A stretch of DNA of 57,316 nt from Clostridiaceae bacterium (GCA_012799825.1 JAAZKK010000118.1:1-57316); one strand, 5' to 3'. Counted from the first letter of the stretch, positions 24,649 to 34,456 are shown. Numbers and translations are program-made. The notes: generated by a model from the letters alone, not told the origin.

Positions 24649-26151
24649 TTACGGCTCACTTTCCTTTCGGATCACGTCGTGCGCTCCACCTTCCACAATA
24701 CTCGTCGGTGATACGACAGTGAGGCGGGCTTTTCTTTGGAATTCATCAAGATTGATCGCGCCGCAAGCACACATAGTGGCGCGAATTTTTGCCAGCGTCA
24801 CCGCGACATTGTCCGCCAGTTTTCCTGCGTAAGGCACATAAGAATCGACGCCCTCCTCAAATGCCATGCCGACTTGATCACCGCCGTCAGCATAACGCTG
24901 CCAGTTGCGAGCGCGGTTGGAGCCCTCTCCCCAATATTCTTTGACATAGGTGCCATTAAACAGTACACGACGTGTCGGACTCTCATCGAAACGGGCAAAA
25001 TAACGTCCCAGCATCAGGAAATCGGCGCCCATCGCGAGCGCAATCGACATGTGGTAGTCGTAAACGAGTCCGCCGTCTGAACAGATCGGAATATAGACAC
25101 CTGTTTCTTTAAACCATTCATCACGCGCTGCCGCAACGGCAATAACGGCTGACGCCTGTCCGCGACCAATCCCCTTCTGTTCGCGTGTGATGCAGATCGA
25201 TCCTCCGCCTATCCCAACCTTGATAAACGACGCGCCAGCTTCTGCTAGGAAACGAAAGCCTTCACGATCGACGACATTTCCCGCACCGAGCGGAAGATCA
25301 TCGCCATATGTCTTGCGAACCCACTCAATGGTGTCCTTCTGCCAGTCAGAAAATCCATCAGATGAATCGATGCAGAGTACGTCACATCCCGCATCAAGTA
25401 AGGCAGGAACGCGCTTCATGTAGTCGCGCGTATTAATTCCGGCGCCGACCAGTAAGCGTTTGTGCGAATCGAGCATTTCATTCGGGTTCGCTTTATGCTG
25501 ATCGTAGTCTTTTCGGAAAACAAGTGAAACGAGATGACCGTCACGATCCAAGATAGGCAGCTGGTTCAGCTTATGATCCCAGATAATGTCGTTGGCTTCA
25601 CTTAACGTGATACCTTCCTGACCATAAACGATGTCCTCAATCGGAGTCATAAATGAACGGACCGGCGTATCAGGAGAGAGTCTGGATACTCGGTAATCCC
25701 GGCTGGTAACGATGCCGACCAGCTTGCCATTCGCCGTTCCGTCTTCTGTGATCGGAACAGTTGAATGGCCCGTTTTCTTCTTCATGCGCAAAATATCTTC
25801 AAGTGTTGCGTCAGGAGGTAGATTACTGTCGCTGGGCACGAACCCCGCTTTGTATTTTTTAACCTTGCTCACCATCACACACTGACTCTCGATCGACTGT
25901 GATCCGTATATAAAGGAAAGCCCGCCCTGACGAGCGAGCGCGATAGCCATTCGATCCCCGGAAACCGACTGCATAATAGCCGATACCATGGGTATGTTTA
26001 GAGATATAGGACACGCACCATCCGCCTTTCTAAAACGTACCAGAGGCGTTACGAGCGACACGCGATCAGGTGTACATTCTCTCATTGTAAGATTCGGAAC
26101 CAGCAAATATTCGCTAAATGTCCGAGAAAGATCCGGTAAATAATAAGCCAT
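24649..26151 (-). CDS. guaB: Inosine-5'-monophosphate dehydrogenase
   Basis: The protein has 500 residues. It catalyses NAD-dependent oxidation of IMP to XMP, the committed step in GMP synthesis. A TIM barrel carries the catalytic loop [19 protein letters not shown] (Cys near residue 319). Two CBS domains are inserted at about residues 100-220 ([43 protein letters not shown]). GGAGTAAGT precedes the ATG. It is separated from greA by 258 bases, where I see no gene, and from pyrG by a repeat-bearing gap. Confidence 0.97.
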   Translation of the reverse strand: MAYYLPDLSRTFSEYLLVPNLTMRECTPDRVSLVTPLVRFRKADGACPISLNIPMVSAIMQSVSGDRMAIALARQGGLSFIYGSQSIESQCVMVSKVKKYKAGFVPSDSNLPPDATLEDILRMKKKTGHSTVPITEDGTANGKLVGIVTSRDYRVSRLSPDTPVRSFMTPIEDIVYGQEGITLSEANDIIWDHKLNQLPILDRDGHLVSLVFRKDYDQHKANPNEMLDSHKRLLVGAGINTRDYMKRVPALLDAGCDVLCIDSSDGFSDWQKDTIEWVRKTYGDDLPLGAGNVVDREGFRFLAEAGASFIKVGIGGGSICITREQKGIGRGQASAVIAVAAARDEWFKETGVYIPICSDGGLVYDYHMSIALAMGADFLMLGRYFARFDESPTRRVLFNGTYVKEYWGEGSNRARNWQRYADGGDQVGMAFEEGVDSYVPYAGKLADNVAVTLAKIRATMCACGAINLDEFQRKARLTVVSPTSIVEGGAHDVIRKESEP

Positions 26152-26279
26152 ACTTACTCCCTTTCAATTAATTATCATTTAATAATCTAAAACCTTGTAT
26201 ATAAAGTCCGCTTGGGTCTTGGCGCCCTGTAGCAGCACTTTCTTTTAATCCCCATAAGCCATGCGGGACAATACACATT

Positions 26280-26520
26280 TGAAACCATCAGCTGCCCGAT
26301 CACTCTATAAAGGATATCGCTTGAACTCAATCATTTGTTGAAACAATCAGCCACGTCGCCAACCTACAAAAGGATATAGCCATAACTCTATCATTTTGTT
26401 GAATCTGTTAGCTGTCCTGCCAACCTATATAAAGACTCAACCTTCCTGTATGCAGTTTTTCATGTATTTTTCATGTCCGGCAAACAACGTAAGGATTCAA
26501 CCTGAACTCAATCATTTTGT
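26280..26520. repeat. Degenerate 60-bp tandem repeat between pyrG and guaB
   Basis: About four imperfect units share CAAC-CTA-AAAGGATAT and CTCAATCATTTTGTTGAA words, with a period near 60-70 bases (for example AACTCAATCATTTGTTGAA, AACTCTATCATTTTGTTGAA, AACTCAATCATTTTGTAAC). The last unit runs into the pyrG stop codon. The rest of the 26152-26511 gap holds no gene. Confidence 0.6.
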
Positions 26521-28167
26521 AACAGAACACCTTATATCTTTCTGCTCAATCGCTTTTTTCATGAATGCTAAAACAACAGGATGCGGGCGTGTCGGACGAG
26601 ACTTAAACTCCGGATGTGCCAGCAATCCAACATAAAAGGGATGATTTGGGAGTTCGATTGCTTCAACAAGTCGTCCATCCGGAGACATGCCTGAAAAACG
26701 AAGTCCGGTCGATGCGATGGCTGCCGCATAAGCAGGGTTGAATTCGCGTCGGTGGTGGTGGCGTTCTGCTGTTTGCTCTTTCCCGTAAATAGAACGAAGA
26801 AGCGACCCCGCCTCCAAAACCATTGGATAAGAACCGCGCCGCATCGGCCTATCACAAAAAGGAATCGAATCGATGTTCTTGATCATCTCATCCGATAAAC
26901 CGGCGTAGTAAAAAACATCCTGAAGATCATCCTCTTCCGATTCGTCTGAATGCGCTCTTGTTAAGCCGGCAAGTTCACGTGCGATGTCTACGACCCCCAT
27001 CTGCATGCCTAGGCCTATGCCTAAAAACGGAATATTGCGCTCGCGAGCACTGCGACTAGCGGCAATCATGCCTTCCATGCCGCGCGAACCGAAGCCTCCG
27101 GGCACAAGCACACCATCCGCTTCAGCAAGACGCGCGTCAACTTCTTTAGGCGCGATATCCTCCAGATCATCGCTCGGAATCCAATCGATCACTGCCTCAG
27201 CACCCAGCTGAATGCCGGCATGTTCAAGAGCTTCAGTAACACTATAATAGGCGTCTTGCATTACCGTGTATTTTCCTACAAGTGCAATATTGATTTTGCG
27301 ACGCGGTGCCTTCGCCTTATCGATGATCAGCTTCCAGTCACTCAAATCGGGCTCCGTCTGAGGAAGATTGAGGCGTTCACAGATCCTCTTCGCAAAGCCG
27401 GCTTTCTCAAACCTTAGAGGCAATTCGTAAACTGATTCGCAATCCAAATTCTCAAAGACCGAATCCATGCGAACATTACAATAAAGAGCCAACTTGCGAC
27501 GGACGCTTTCATCTAATGGGTACTCAGTGCGGCACACCAGAATATCCGGTTGAATACCGGATGACAGCAGTCGTTGTACACTGTGCTGTGTTGGTTTCGT
27601 TTTTAATTCACCCGGCGTTCGAACGTAAGGAAGGAGCGTCACATGAATAAAGAGGCAGTTCTCACGTCCCACCTCATATGTGAACTGTCGAATTGCCTCA
27701 ATAAATGGCAATCCCTCAATGTCGCCAACGGTCCCGCCGATTTCTGATATCACGACATCGACTGTGTTATCTTCCGAAACTTGATAGATATGATCCTGAA
27801 TTTCATTAATGATATGAGGTACGACTTGAACCGTGCCGCCATGGTAGCCGCCGGAGCGCTCACGATTGATGACATTAAGATACACTCGACCGGTGGTTAT
27901 ATCGCTTTCGCCCGTGAGATTGATATCTGTAAATCGCTCATAATGACCGACATCGAGATCGGTTTCAGCGCCGTCTTCCGTCACAAAGATTTCCCCATGT
28001 TGTAACGGACTCATTAGCGCAGGATCGACGTTGATGTAGGGATCGAATTTTTGGTTTCGGACAGAAAGACCGCGAGCCTTGAGCAATCGGCCAAGCGCAG
28101 CCGCCGTTATCCCCTTTCCAAGACCGGACACCACCCCGCCCGTTACAAAAACATACTTCGTTGCCAT
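26512..28167 (-). CDS. pyrG: CTP synthase with Gly at the glutaminase nucleophile position
   Basis: The protein has 551 residues. The N-terminal synthetase domain is intact (FVTGGVVSGLGKGITAAALGRLLKARG, KFDPYINVDP, VTEDGAETDLDVGHYERF). It makes CTP from UTP and ATP. The C-terminal glutamine amidotransferase domain has PFLGIGLGMQMG where the family has GICLGMQ: residue 385 is Gly (codon at 27013-27015) instead of the catalytic Cys. The GGTMRLG motif is also changed, to DRPMRRG, while the later HPEF with its His-Glu pair is kept. The enzyme may use free ammonia. GGAGGAGATC precedes the ATG. Confidence 0.95.
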   Translation of the reverse strand: MATKYVFVTGGVVSGLGKGITAAALGRLLKARGLSVRNQKFDPYINVDPALMSPLQHGEIFVTEDGAETDLDVGHYERFTDINLTGESDITTGRVYLNVINRERSGGYHGGTVQVVPHIINEIQDHIYQVSEDNTVDVVISEIGGTVGDIEGLPFIEAIRQFTYEVGRENCLFIHVTLLPYVRTPGELKTKPTQHSVQRLLSSGIQPDILVCRTEYPLDESVRRKLALYCNVRMDSVFENLDCESVYELPLRFEKAGFAKRICERLNLPQTEPDLSDWKLIIDKAKAPRRKINIALVGKYTVMQDAYYSVTEALEHAGIQLGAEAVIDWIPSDDLEDIAPKEVDARLAEADGVLVPGGFGSRGMEGMIAASRSARERNIPFLGIGLGMQMGVVDIARELAGLTRAHSDESEEDDLQDVFYYAGLSDEMIKNIDSIPFCDRPMRRGSYPMVLEAGSLLRSIYGKEQTAERHHHRREFNPAYAAAIASTGLRFSGMSPDGRLVEAIELPNHPFYVGLLAHPEFKSRPTRPHPVVLAFMKKAIEQKDIRCSVTK

Positions 28168-28667
28168 ATTAACTGATCTCCTCCGAATCTTGCGACAATT
28201 CTAGGATCCTCTTTCCTTTCACCTCAAAAACACAGTGAGTTTACGCATCTTCGTAGAGCCTCTCCAGCTTCCCAGCGAACAAACGATATTCTGGCACTCC
28301 AGCGAACGTACATTGCTCTTGTATCATCAATCTGCTTGCGATTCTCTAAATCAAAAGAGTTACTCACATACCTTCACTTGATCTTCACTAAAGATACCAT
28401 GTTTCAGAAAAGGTTGCCTCAACGATTGTACTGTATGCAAAAGTACGAACGAAAAAGCAATCTCTCCCCTATGATCAATTGTCTACCTATCATCCTATCA
28501 TCCTTCAAAAAATGTCCCGAAACCTCGAAAGGATCCGGGACAACTGAATTATATGCAAGAAAGATGTGCGGAAAAAAATCTTTCTAGGATAAGATTTGCT
28601 TTCTCAACTCTATGCTATGCTTTCTTTACAAGAATAGTGTCAGAGACGCGCAAAGTTACTGTCTCAT
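28168..28667. other. Leader/intergenic region of pyrG, no gene seen
   Basis: Five hundred bases without a supported frame. It contains a terminator at 28507-28542. I looked for T-box or riboswitch hallmarks and found none that I could support. A pyrG promoter must lie between this terminator and 28180. Confidence 0.4.
28507..28542 (-). terminator. TGTCCCG/CGGGACA terminator
   Basis: On the minus strand TGTCCCG-N16-CGGGACA is followed by six Ts. It most likely ends the ytxG/ytxH-like transcript; a leader attenuator of pyrG is less likely at 340 bases from its start. Confidence 0.75.
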
Positions 28668-29231
28668 TTATGATTTCTCGCTCGCTTCTTCCTTTTTCTT
28701 TCGGCGTTCTCGTGCGCGCGCTTCCTTCTCTCGCTCTGCTTCTTTTGCCTCATGTTCTTGCTTCATGTCGCGGAGAACTCCGATTAAAGCGACCACCTGA
28801 CCGGCGATGCGTGCCACTTGCGCAAGGTCAAATGAGCACTCCTCATCTTTTTTCTCCTGAGCTTTCCGTCGCGAGATCCGATCCGCGATACCTGAGGCAA
28901 CGTCACCTATCGATCCGACCGTAGTCTCCACAGCGCCGGTAATACCGGATGCGTCTTGCAGAATTTCCGGTATCGACTCTTTAGCAGAATCGGTTACCGT
29001 CTGGACATCATCAAGAACACCGTCAACTTTTTCCATCACACCGGGAAGCGATTGGACAGTCTTGGTCACATCAGGCGATATATCTTCCAAACTTTTCTTC
29101 AAACGACTGGCAACGCCGACCAGTTGAAACAACAGAACCGCAAGAGCAACTAAGGCTACAGCACCGACCAGTGCAAGCAGAATATTAAGCAAGGATGAAA
29201 GCGGGATCATGACTTCCATTACAAAATACAT
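28668..29231 (-). CDS. DUF948 (YtxG-like) membrane protein
   Basis: The protein has 187 residues. An N-terminal membrane helix (LLNILLALVGAVALVALAVLLFQLVGVA) is followed by a helical region with heptad patterning (SLEDISPDVTKTVQSLPGVMEKVDGVLDDVQTV), as in DUF948, and a Lys/Glu-rich C-terminus (KEARARERRKKKEEASEKS). In Bacillus the ytxG-ytxH pair is a general-stress locus; the function is unclear. ATG 29231 has AGGAG eight bases upstream. It follows the YtxH-like gene after 20 bases. Confidence 0.8.
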   Translation of the reverse strand: MYFVMEVMIPLSSLLNILLALVGAVALVALAVLLFQLVGVASRLKKSLEDISPDVTKTVQSLPGVMEKVDGVLDDVQTVTDSAKESIPEILQDASGITGAVETTVGSIGDVASGIADRISRRKAQEKKDEECSFDLAQVARIAGQVVALIGVLRDMKQEHEAKEAEREKEARARERRKKKEEASEKS

Positions 29232-29251
29232 GGCGATCACTCCTACTTCAC

Positions 29252-29656
29252 TTATTTTGAATCAGCTGACTTCGCATCATCCTCTACTTCAGCATCTTCA
29301 TCACACTCACAGCATTCTGCATCTTCATCGTTACAATCGCAGTCTTCCACGTCTTGCTCATCACACTCGCACGCAGCGTCCTCAACGTCCTCTTTGCCTT
29401 CTTTGACTTTCTTCGCAAAAATTTCTTTTTGCTCCTTCAAGTATTCGGCAGCCTCGCGCACTTTTTCACGCGCCTTATCAACACCCTTCACCGCCGCATT
29501 CGAGATCTGATCGCGCGTTTCCTTACCCGACTGTGGAGCAAGTAACAATCCACCTGCCGCGCCGAGAAGGATTCCAGCGAGCGTTCCTATCACGACGTTC
29601 ATGCGAGCGTTTTTCTTGGAAGTCACTCCAAACCAATCTTCTAATCTTTTATTCAT
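29252..29656 (-). CDS. YtxH-like protein with Cys-rich acidic tail
   Basis: The protein has 134 residues. The YtxH domain includes a glycine-rich helix (VIGTLAGILLGAAGGLLLAPQSGKETRDQI) and an amphipathic helix (DKAREKVREAAEYLKEQKE). The tail, about residues 88-134, is almost only Asp, Glu and seven Cys (ACECDEQDVEDCDCNDEDAE), which I do not know from YtxH relatives and which could bind metal. AGGAGGG precedes the ATG. It is the first gene of a two-gene operon. Confidence 0.85.
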   Translation of the reverse strand: MNKRLEDWFGVTSKKNARMNVVIGTLAGILLGAAGGLLLAPQSGKETRDQISNAAVKGVDKAREKVREAAEYLKEQKEIFAKKVKEGKEDVEDAACECDEQDVEDCDCNDEDAECCECDEDAEVEDDAKSADSK

Positions 29657-30281
29657 GTTGCCCTCCTTCTAAAGCTGACAAAAGTCGTCCACGACTTTTC
29701 AATGTTTAAAGATTCGTTTTTACATTATACAGAAAAAAATACATAAAAACGACGGTATTATGCTCATTTCTCCTGAATTTTGACCAATATACCCAACTTC
29801 CAGAATTGTTACATCTAAAAAACCACAAATATCTGCATTCACTGCGTCAGTATCATTGTTGCGTAACATAAGCTGTCGGACCATTGCAACAACCACCAGC
29901 AATCGAAGAACCATAAAAACGATAAATGAACTTCGATTATCCTTTAACTCTCGTTGAACCTGTTGACGGAAAATTTTCTGTTTAATGCGTTGTTTTTGAT
30001 TTTTTTCTTGATCATTTTCCGACCATTACCTTTCCATTACATTCACTTTAATAAAAAAGTATAGCGCAATTATTTAGTGGCAAACCTATTTTGCTAAAAT
30101 CATCTTTTGGAAAATAATTCTCTTACTTCAATTTCTTGAAATCGATTAGATTAAATCAATTGCGATATAATTGGCGAAAAATGTATTTTGCTAATTTCGT
30201 TTCGACAAATTGACTGCCTTTGCACATTAAAGGCAGAAATATCCTACTTTTTTCTTAAAAACACTCCATAAACTTTTAGGT
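29657..30281. other. AT-rich gap without supported gene
   Basis: The 625 bases between divergent genes must hold promoters for both sides. A 64-codon frame on the minus strand (29720-29914) has no ribosome site and odd composition and is not accepted. T-rich runs lie at 29980-30020. Confidence 0.4.
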
Positions 30282-31256
30282 ATGAGTGATTTCATTGAAA
30301 AATACCTTTGCGGTAAACCGGCGCTAGATTACTGGGGTGTACCATCGCTTCGAAACAACATCGAGCCCGCAAACATGTATTTCGAAGAAGAGTATGTTAT
30401 TTTCACATCCAAGCCCGTCTATCGTCCCGATCGAGCAATAATACACACCTGCAGTATCCCTGGCGCCGAGAAATACGTGTCAGGCAAAGTCTGTACACTT
30501 CCTCTAGTTTTTCTTCAAGTCGCTCACGAATACAGTATTCATGAATTAATCTACCTTGGTCTTCAAATCTGTTCTTATCGCGAAGGAAATCGGCCGCGAT
30601 GTACTGTTGAAGAACTCCGCACCTGTGCTGAAGAACTTCGAGGGCACCGCGGCCGCAGGAAAGCTCTTCGAGCAATTCGATATCTCGATAACAACTCGCG
30701 CTCGCCTATGGAATCTCTGCTTTATATGTTTCTTCGTTTACCTAATGCATTAGGAGGCTGCGGCTTTAACGAAATAACGTTCAACGAAAAAATTATTTTA
30801 GAGGAGAACGGAAAAGTATATTATGCCGATCTTTATGTCCCGTCATGCAAACTTGATATTGAATACGACAGCGAAGAATACCACAGTAGCGCTTCAGCAA
30901 TATTGAAGGACGAAATACGAACAGCAAATCTTGAATCAGAAGGCTATCAAGTTATCTCAGTATCTTTTTCACAACTTGCGGATCTGAAAGCCTTTCAAAC
31001 CCTAGCACGCCAACTTTCACAATTAATAGGAAAACGCATTTACATCCGCGCACGAAAATTTTTTGAAAACTTCGTAGCTCTGCGCGATCTCCTCCAGAAA
31101 AAAGGACTCCGCATCCGCTCACGTTTTCGCAAAATTCACCGACGTGAAGTCCCTCAGTTTTCAGGCGTCAAAACAATGTACAGAATCTATATTGCTGCTT
31201 GGAAGCGACTGACAAGACACCCAAACTATTCACTAGTTTTAACGCGAGCACCATAA
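30282..31256 (+). CDS. Protein with DUF559-like PD-(D/E)XK nuclease fold
   Basis: The protein has 324 residues. The C-terminal half has the restriction-endonuclease-like pattern ADLYVPSCKLDIEYDSEEYHSSASAILKDEIRTANLESEGYQVISVS (about residues 185-230): a D-x(n)-[DE]-x-[DE] core, then His, D-x-x-R and a final valine strand. The N-terminal half (LEKYLCGKPALDYWGVPSLRN) resembles unknown domains seen with similar nucleases in gut bacteria. It stands alone on the plus strand, flanked by AT-rich and repeat DNA, and the ribosome site is weak (TTTTAGG). It may be a decayed or acquired defence-type gene. Confidence 0.6.
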   Translation: MSDFIEKYLCGKPALDYWGVPSLRNNIEPANMYFEEEYVIFTSKPVYRPDRAIIHTCSIPGAEKYVSGKVCTLPLVFLQVAHEYSIHELIYLGLQICSYREGNRPRCTVEELRTCAEELRGHRGRRKALRAIRYLDNNSRSPMESLLYMFLRLPNALGGCGFNEITFNEKIILEENGKVYYADLYVPSCKLDIEYDSEEYHSSASAILKDEIRTANLESEGYQVISVSFSQLADLKAFQTLARQLSQLIGKRIYIRARKFFENFVALRDLLQKKGLRIRSRFRKIHRREVPQFSGVKTMYRIYIAAWKRLTRHPNYSLVLTRAP

Positions 31257-31452
31257 CTCCACATAAATCATAAATCAAAGTAAAACATAGATAGAGCCGG
31301 GCATAGCGTCAACTTAAGTTAACACTTAATTTATAAACTAGAGTCAGTTACAGATAACGTCAAGTGTTATACCAACTAGTTTTAACATTAGTTTGATAGA
31401 TTTGACAGGTCTAAAGTAAAACATTGCCGAAGCCGATTTCACATTAACCTGA

Positions 31453-31632
31453 TTTAACAGAGGATTTACAATACTGATGCCAGTCACTGCAAAGCTTAGT
31501 GCTATATCGGTTAGGTTTAACACAGGTTTTACAATACTAATGCCAGTCACTGTAAAAGTTTAGCGCTATATCCTTTATGTTTAACGCGGATTTTACAATA
31601 GTAACGTCAGTAACTACAAAAGCCGAAAGTTG
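31453..31632. repeat. Three imperfect 63-64-bp direct repeats
   Basis: Units start TTTAAC at 31453, 31516 and 31580 and share TTTTACAATACTAATG, CCAGTCACTG and AGCGCTATATC words. A weaker, earlier unit may lie at about 31330-31450. The rest of the gap 31257-32301 contains no supported gene. Confidence 0.75.
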
Positions 31633-32301
31633 CATAAGAATAATTCAACACGAAACTTACAAACACTTGTCGCTCAAAAGCAGTACCACACATTTTGAGT
31701 GCAGTCATCGCACCGAAAATTGCTAATTTTTCATCAAAAACTGCTCATCATATCCCATCCAGAAATCCTTATGTGCCTTTTTTCCCTTTAACACTCTTTT
31801 TAAATCAAAAAAACACCAAATCTTCACTCCCTCACCACTCCTCTGTACAATTTTTCAAGTTACATCGAAAAACTGTGGAGGGGGATGTGGTGAGGGGTAT
31901 GTCGGTATTATGATGGAGGCTTTTTTCTGAAAGTAATGAGGTGAGAAGTCTAATACAATGCATTTTATGGTGCTGTAGAAAATGGGGGAAGGCCTGATTT
32001 GATCGTTCATTCTTATGACAGGTATGTTAGAGTAATTCTAGGCACAATGGTCGTCTGATTGGCTATTTTTGTAGTTGAGTTCAATCAATTACAAGAAGAT
32101 CTAATGTTTATATCTTATTGGTCTGCTGTTTATTTGTGATTGGTCATTTTGGCCATTGTCGGGAGTTAAGTCGATCGGATAAGCTATGGATTGTTTGCGA
32201 TTGATGGGCAACAGGTGCTTGGATGTCCGCCTCTAAGAGGTAATGCTCGTTCGCAAGATCGTATGTGTGCTTGATTTTTGAAACGATATTGGGAGGTTTT
32301 C

Positions 32302-32847
32302 ATGAATCCTTGGAATAATTTACCTAAGGACAAAATTCAGCCGGATGATTTTCTTGCCGTTATTGAAATTCCGAAGGGAAGTAAACAAAAGTATGAGGTA
32401 GATCCTCAAACCGGTCTTTTGCGACTCGATCGCATTCTCTATACGTCAACACACTACCCGCAAAATTACGGTTTTATCCCGCAAACTACGTCGGGTGACG
32501 GCGATCCTTTGGATGTTCTGGTGCTGTGCTCTGAGAGTTTGACACCTCTTTGCATGGTACGCTGCTATCCGATTGGTGCCATTAAAATGACGGACGATGA
32601 ACACATCGATGAGAAAATCATCGCTGTGCCTTTTGATGATCCCCAAATGCGTGATTATCAAGATTTAACGGACTTGCCGGGTCATGTCTATAACGAAATT
32701 ATGCATTTCTTCGAAGTATATAAGGATCTGGAAAATATTAAGACAGATATTTTGCAAATCGACGGGCGCAATGTTGCAAATAAAATTATTGCAAGTAGCC
32801 GTGCGGTGTATGAAGCGGCAAACGCCTGTAATCATGAATTAGATTGA
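32302..32847 (+). CDS. ppa: Inorganic pyrophosphatase (family I)
   Basis: The protein has 181 residues. It carries the family I signature GDGDPLDVLVL, with HYPQNYGFIPQT before it and IIAVPFDDPQMRDYQDLTDLPGHVYNEIMHFFEVYKDLE after it. It hydrolyses pyrophosphate and drives polymerisation reactions. ATG 32302 has GGGAGG five bases upstream; a TTG at 32278 gives a longer frame without a ribosome site. It is a single plus-strand gene with no partner. Confidence 0.97.
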   Translation: MNPWNNLPKDKIQPDDFLAVIEIPKGSKQKYEVDPQTGLLRLDRILYTSTHYPQNYGFIPQTTSGDGDPLDVLVLCSESLTPLCMVRCYPIGAIKMTDDEHIDEKIIAVPFDDPQMRDYQDLTDLPGHVYNEIMHFFEVYKDLENIKTDILQIDGRNVANKIIASSRAVYEAANACNHELD

Positions 32848-33059
32848 ATTATCGCCGTTGTTGTGTCGTTTGAGATTGTCAGCTTGTCCGATGGCGCAGC
32901 TGAGCTTTGATTAGCGCACATTGCGAGAGGGCGCAGTCACAGTTTGCGCGATAGATGCCGATTTTTAGTCATAACCAGATGTTGTGAGGCGCAAGATCGA
33001 TGTTCTGCTCGAGGAAGGTTGAATGTTAAACGTCGATCATTACGTATATTATTCTCCTG

Positions 33060-33330
33060 GATATATAACAGTCTAGAGTATGTAGTCCGATTCGTTGTAA
33101 GCGTTGTACGTAGTCTGACGTACATATCCAGATATATGAAATGCGTTGTATATAGTCCGGTTCGATGTATGTAATCTGACGTAAGTATCCGGATATACGA
33201 AGTGCATTGTATGTAGTCCGGTGTACGCAGTCTGGTATAAGAAATCCGGTGTTTGTAGACCAGTGTGTAGTCCGCTGTATGAAGTCCGGCATATGTAATA
33301 CGGTGCAAGTCGTCCGATGTGCCACCGTTA
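33060..33330. repeat. Degenerate tandem repeat (about 15-bp subunit)
   Basis: The stretch between ppa and rtcB is built from variants of GTATGTAGTCCGGT (for example at about 33078, 33140, 33206 and 33280), with a higher-order period near 60-65 bases. The copies are too diverged and lack unique spacers, so it is not a CRISPR array. It opens false long frames on the minus strand. Confidence 0.75.
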
Positions 33331-33349
33331 GTCTGTTTGTATGCAAAAA

Positions 33350-34456
33350 TTACCCTTTAAAGTTGTATAAGGGTCTCAGATGGGCAATGATTTCCGCCGT
33401 ATCATGGATGTTGTCTATGACGATGCTCTTGTCTTTATATGCTTCAGGTGCTTCGTCGATTGTTTGTTTGTTAATTGATGTTGAATAAATGTGTTTCATC
33501 GATTTCCTGAAATCATTTAGTGACAATACTCGCTTTGCTTCTCTTCTTGATAACACTCTTCCAGCTCCGTGCGGTGCTGAATAATTCCAATCCGGATTTC
33601 CTTTTCCGACAGCGATCAGCGATCCGTCACGCATGTTCAAAGGAATCAAAATCTTTTCCCCCTTTTGTGCTGATACAGCGCCTTTTCGCAAAATCATGTT
33701 TTTCAGATCAACATAATTGTGAATAGTCGTAAATTCATCGGTCACTTCCCATCCCATGCTTTCAACGATAATATCCCTTATGGCTAATCTGTTATACACA
33801 GCATATTCTTGCATTATCTTCATATCATGAAGATAATCGTTGTATTTTTCGCCTTCCAAGTAAGCAAGGCTCTTGGGCTGAGTTGGCGACATTATCATAG
33901 CTTCTCTTTGATACAGGGAAGCTACTTGATTTCCAATATTCCTAGATCCGGTGTGAATAACAAGATAGAGATCATTATTGTCATCCTGATTTATCTCGAT
34001 AAAATGATTTCCGCCACCTAGTGTGCCTATTGATCTGTCTGCCCGTTTGATATTCAATTTCTTATCGTTTTTACCATTTCTCCTTATTTTCAGTTTATCG
34101 ACATCAACGTATTTGGCGTACTCGTGAACTCTGTTTCGGATGGCAAACCCAGAGGGTATTTTGTTGTGAATAACAGTGTCTAAAACAGAAAAATCGATTT
34201 TTCTCGCTTTTATTTTGCTCGTCAGCATTCCGCAGCCAATGTCAACCCCAACGAGATTCGGTACTACTTTATCATGAACGGTCATCGTCGTGCCAATCGT
34301 CGAACCGGCACCGGCATGAACATCAGGCATAATTCTGATTTTGCTATCTTTAACAAAAGGTTGATCGAGCATTGTTTTTATTTGTACTCTAGCCCCTTCT
34401 TCTATTTCATCTACAAAAACTTTTGCCAAGTTGTATTTACCTTCGATGATAATCAT
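33350..34456 (-). CDS. rtcB: RtcB-family RNA ligase
   Basis: The protein has 368 residues. RtcB motifs are present: DVHAGAGSTIGTT, the metal-binding GVDIGCGM (Cys75), GTLGGGNHFIEI, HTGSRNIG and YSAPHGAGRVLSRREA with the His that is guanylylated in the family. RtcB joins RNA ends with 2',3'-cyclic phosphate or 3'-phosphate to 5'-hydroxyl and repairs or splices RNA. GAAAGGA precedes the ATG. It stands alone between two repeat-bearing gaps; no archease gene is nearby. Confidence 0.95.
   Translation of the reverse strand: MIIIEGKYNLAKVFVDEIEEGARVQIKTMLDQPFVKDSKIRIMPDVHAGAGSTIGTTMTVHDKVVPNLVGVDIGCGMLTSKIKARKIDFSVLDTVIHNKIPSGFAIRNRVHEYAKYVDVDKLKIRRNGKNDKKLNIKRADRSIGTLGGGNHFIEINQDDNNDLYLVIHTGSRNIGNQVASLYQREAMIMSPTQPKSLAYLEGEKYNDYLHDMKIMQEYAVYNRLAIRDIIVESMGWEVTDEFTTIHNYVDLKNMILRKGAVSAQKGEKILIPLNMRDGSLIAVGKGNPDWNYSAPHGAGRVLSRREAKRVLSLNDFRKSMKHIYSTSINKQTIDEAPEAYKDKSIVIDNIHDTAEIIAHLRPLYNFKG

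Noticed and set aside
28168-28667. T-box or riboswitch upstream of pyrG
   Set aside because: No T-box core or known aptamer pattern; the only strong hairpin is better read as the terminator of the preceding operon.
29720-29914. 64-codon frame on the minus strand
   Set aside because: No ribosome site, composition of random AT-rich DNA, no recognisable pattern.
33060-33330. Possible CRISPR array
   Set aside because: Repeat units are short and diverged, and there are no constant repeats with unique spacers or cas genes nearby.
32937-33346. 106- and 123-codon frames on the minus strand
   Set aside because: They arise from the short tandem repeat (Tyr/Thr/Arg-rich translation) and have no start signals.
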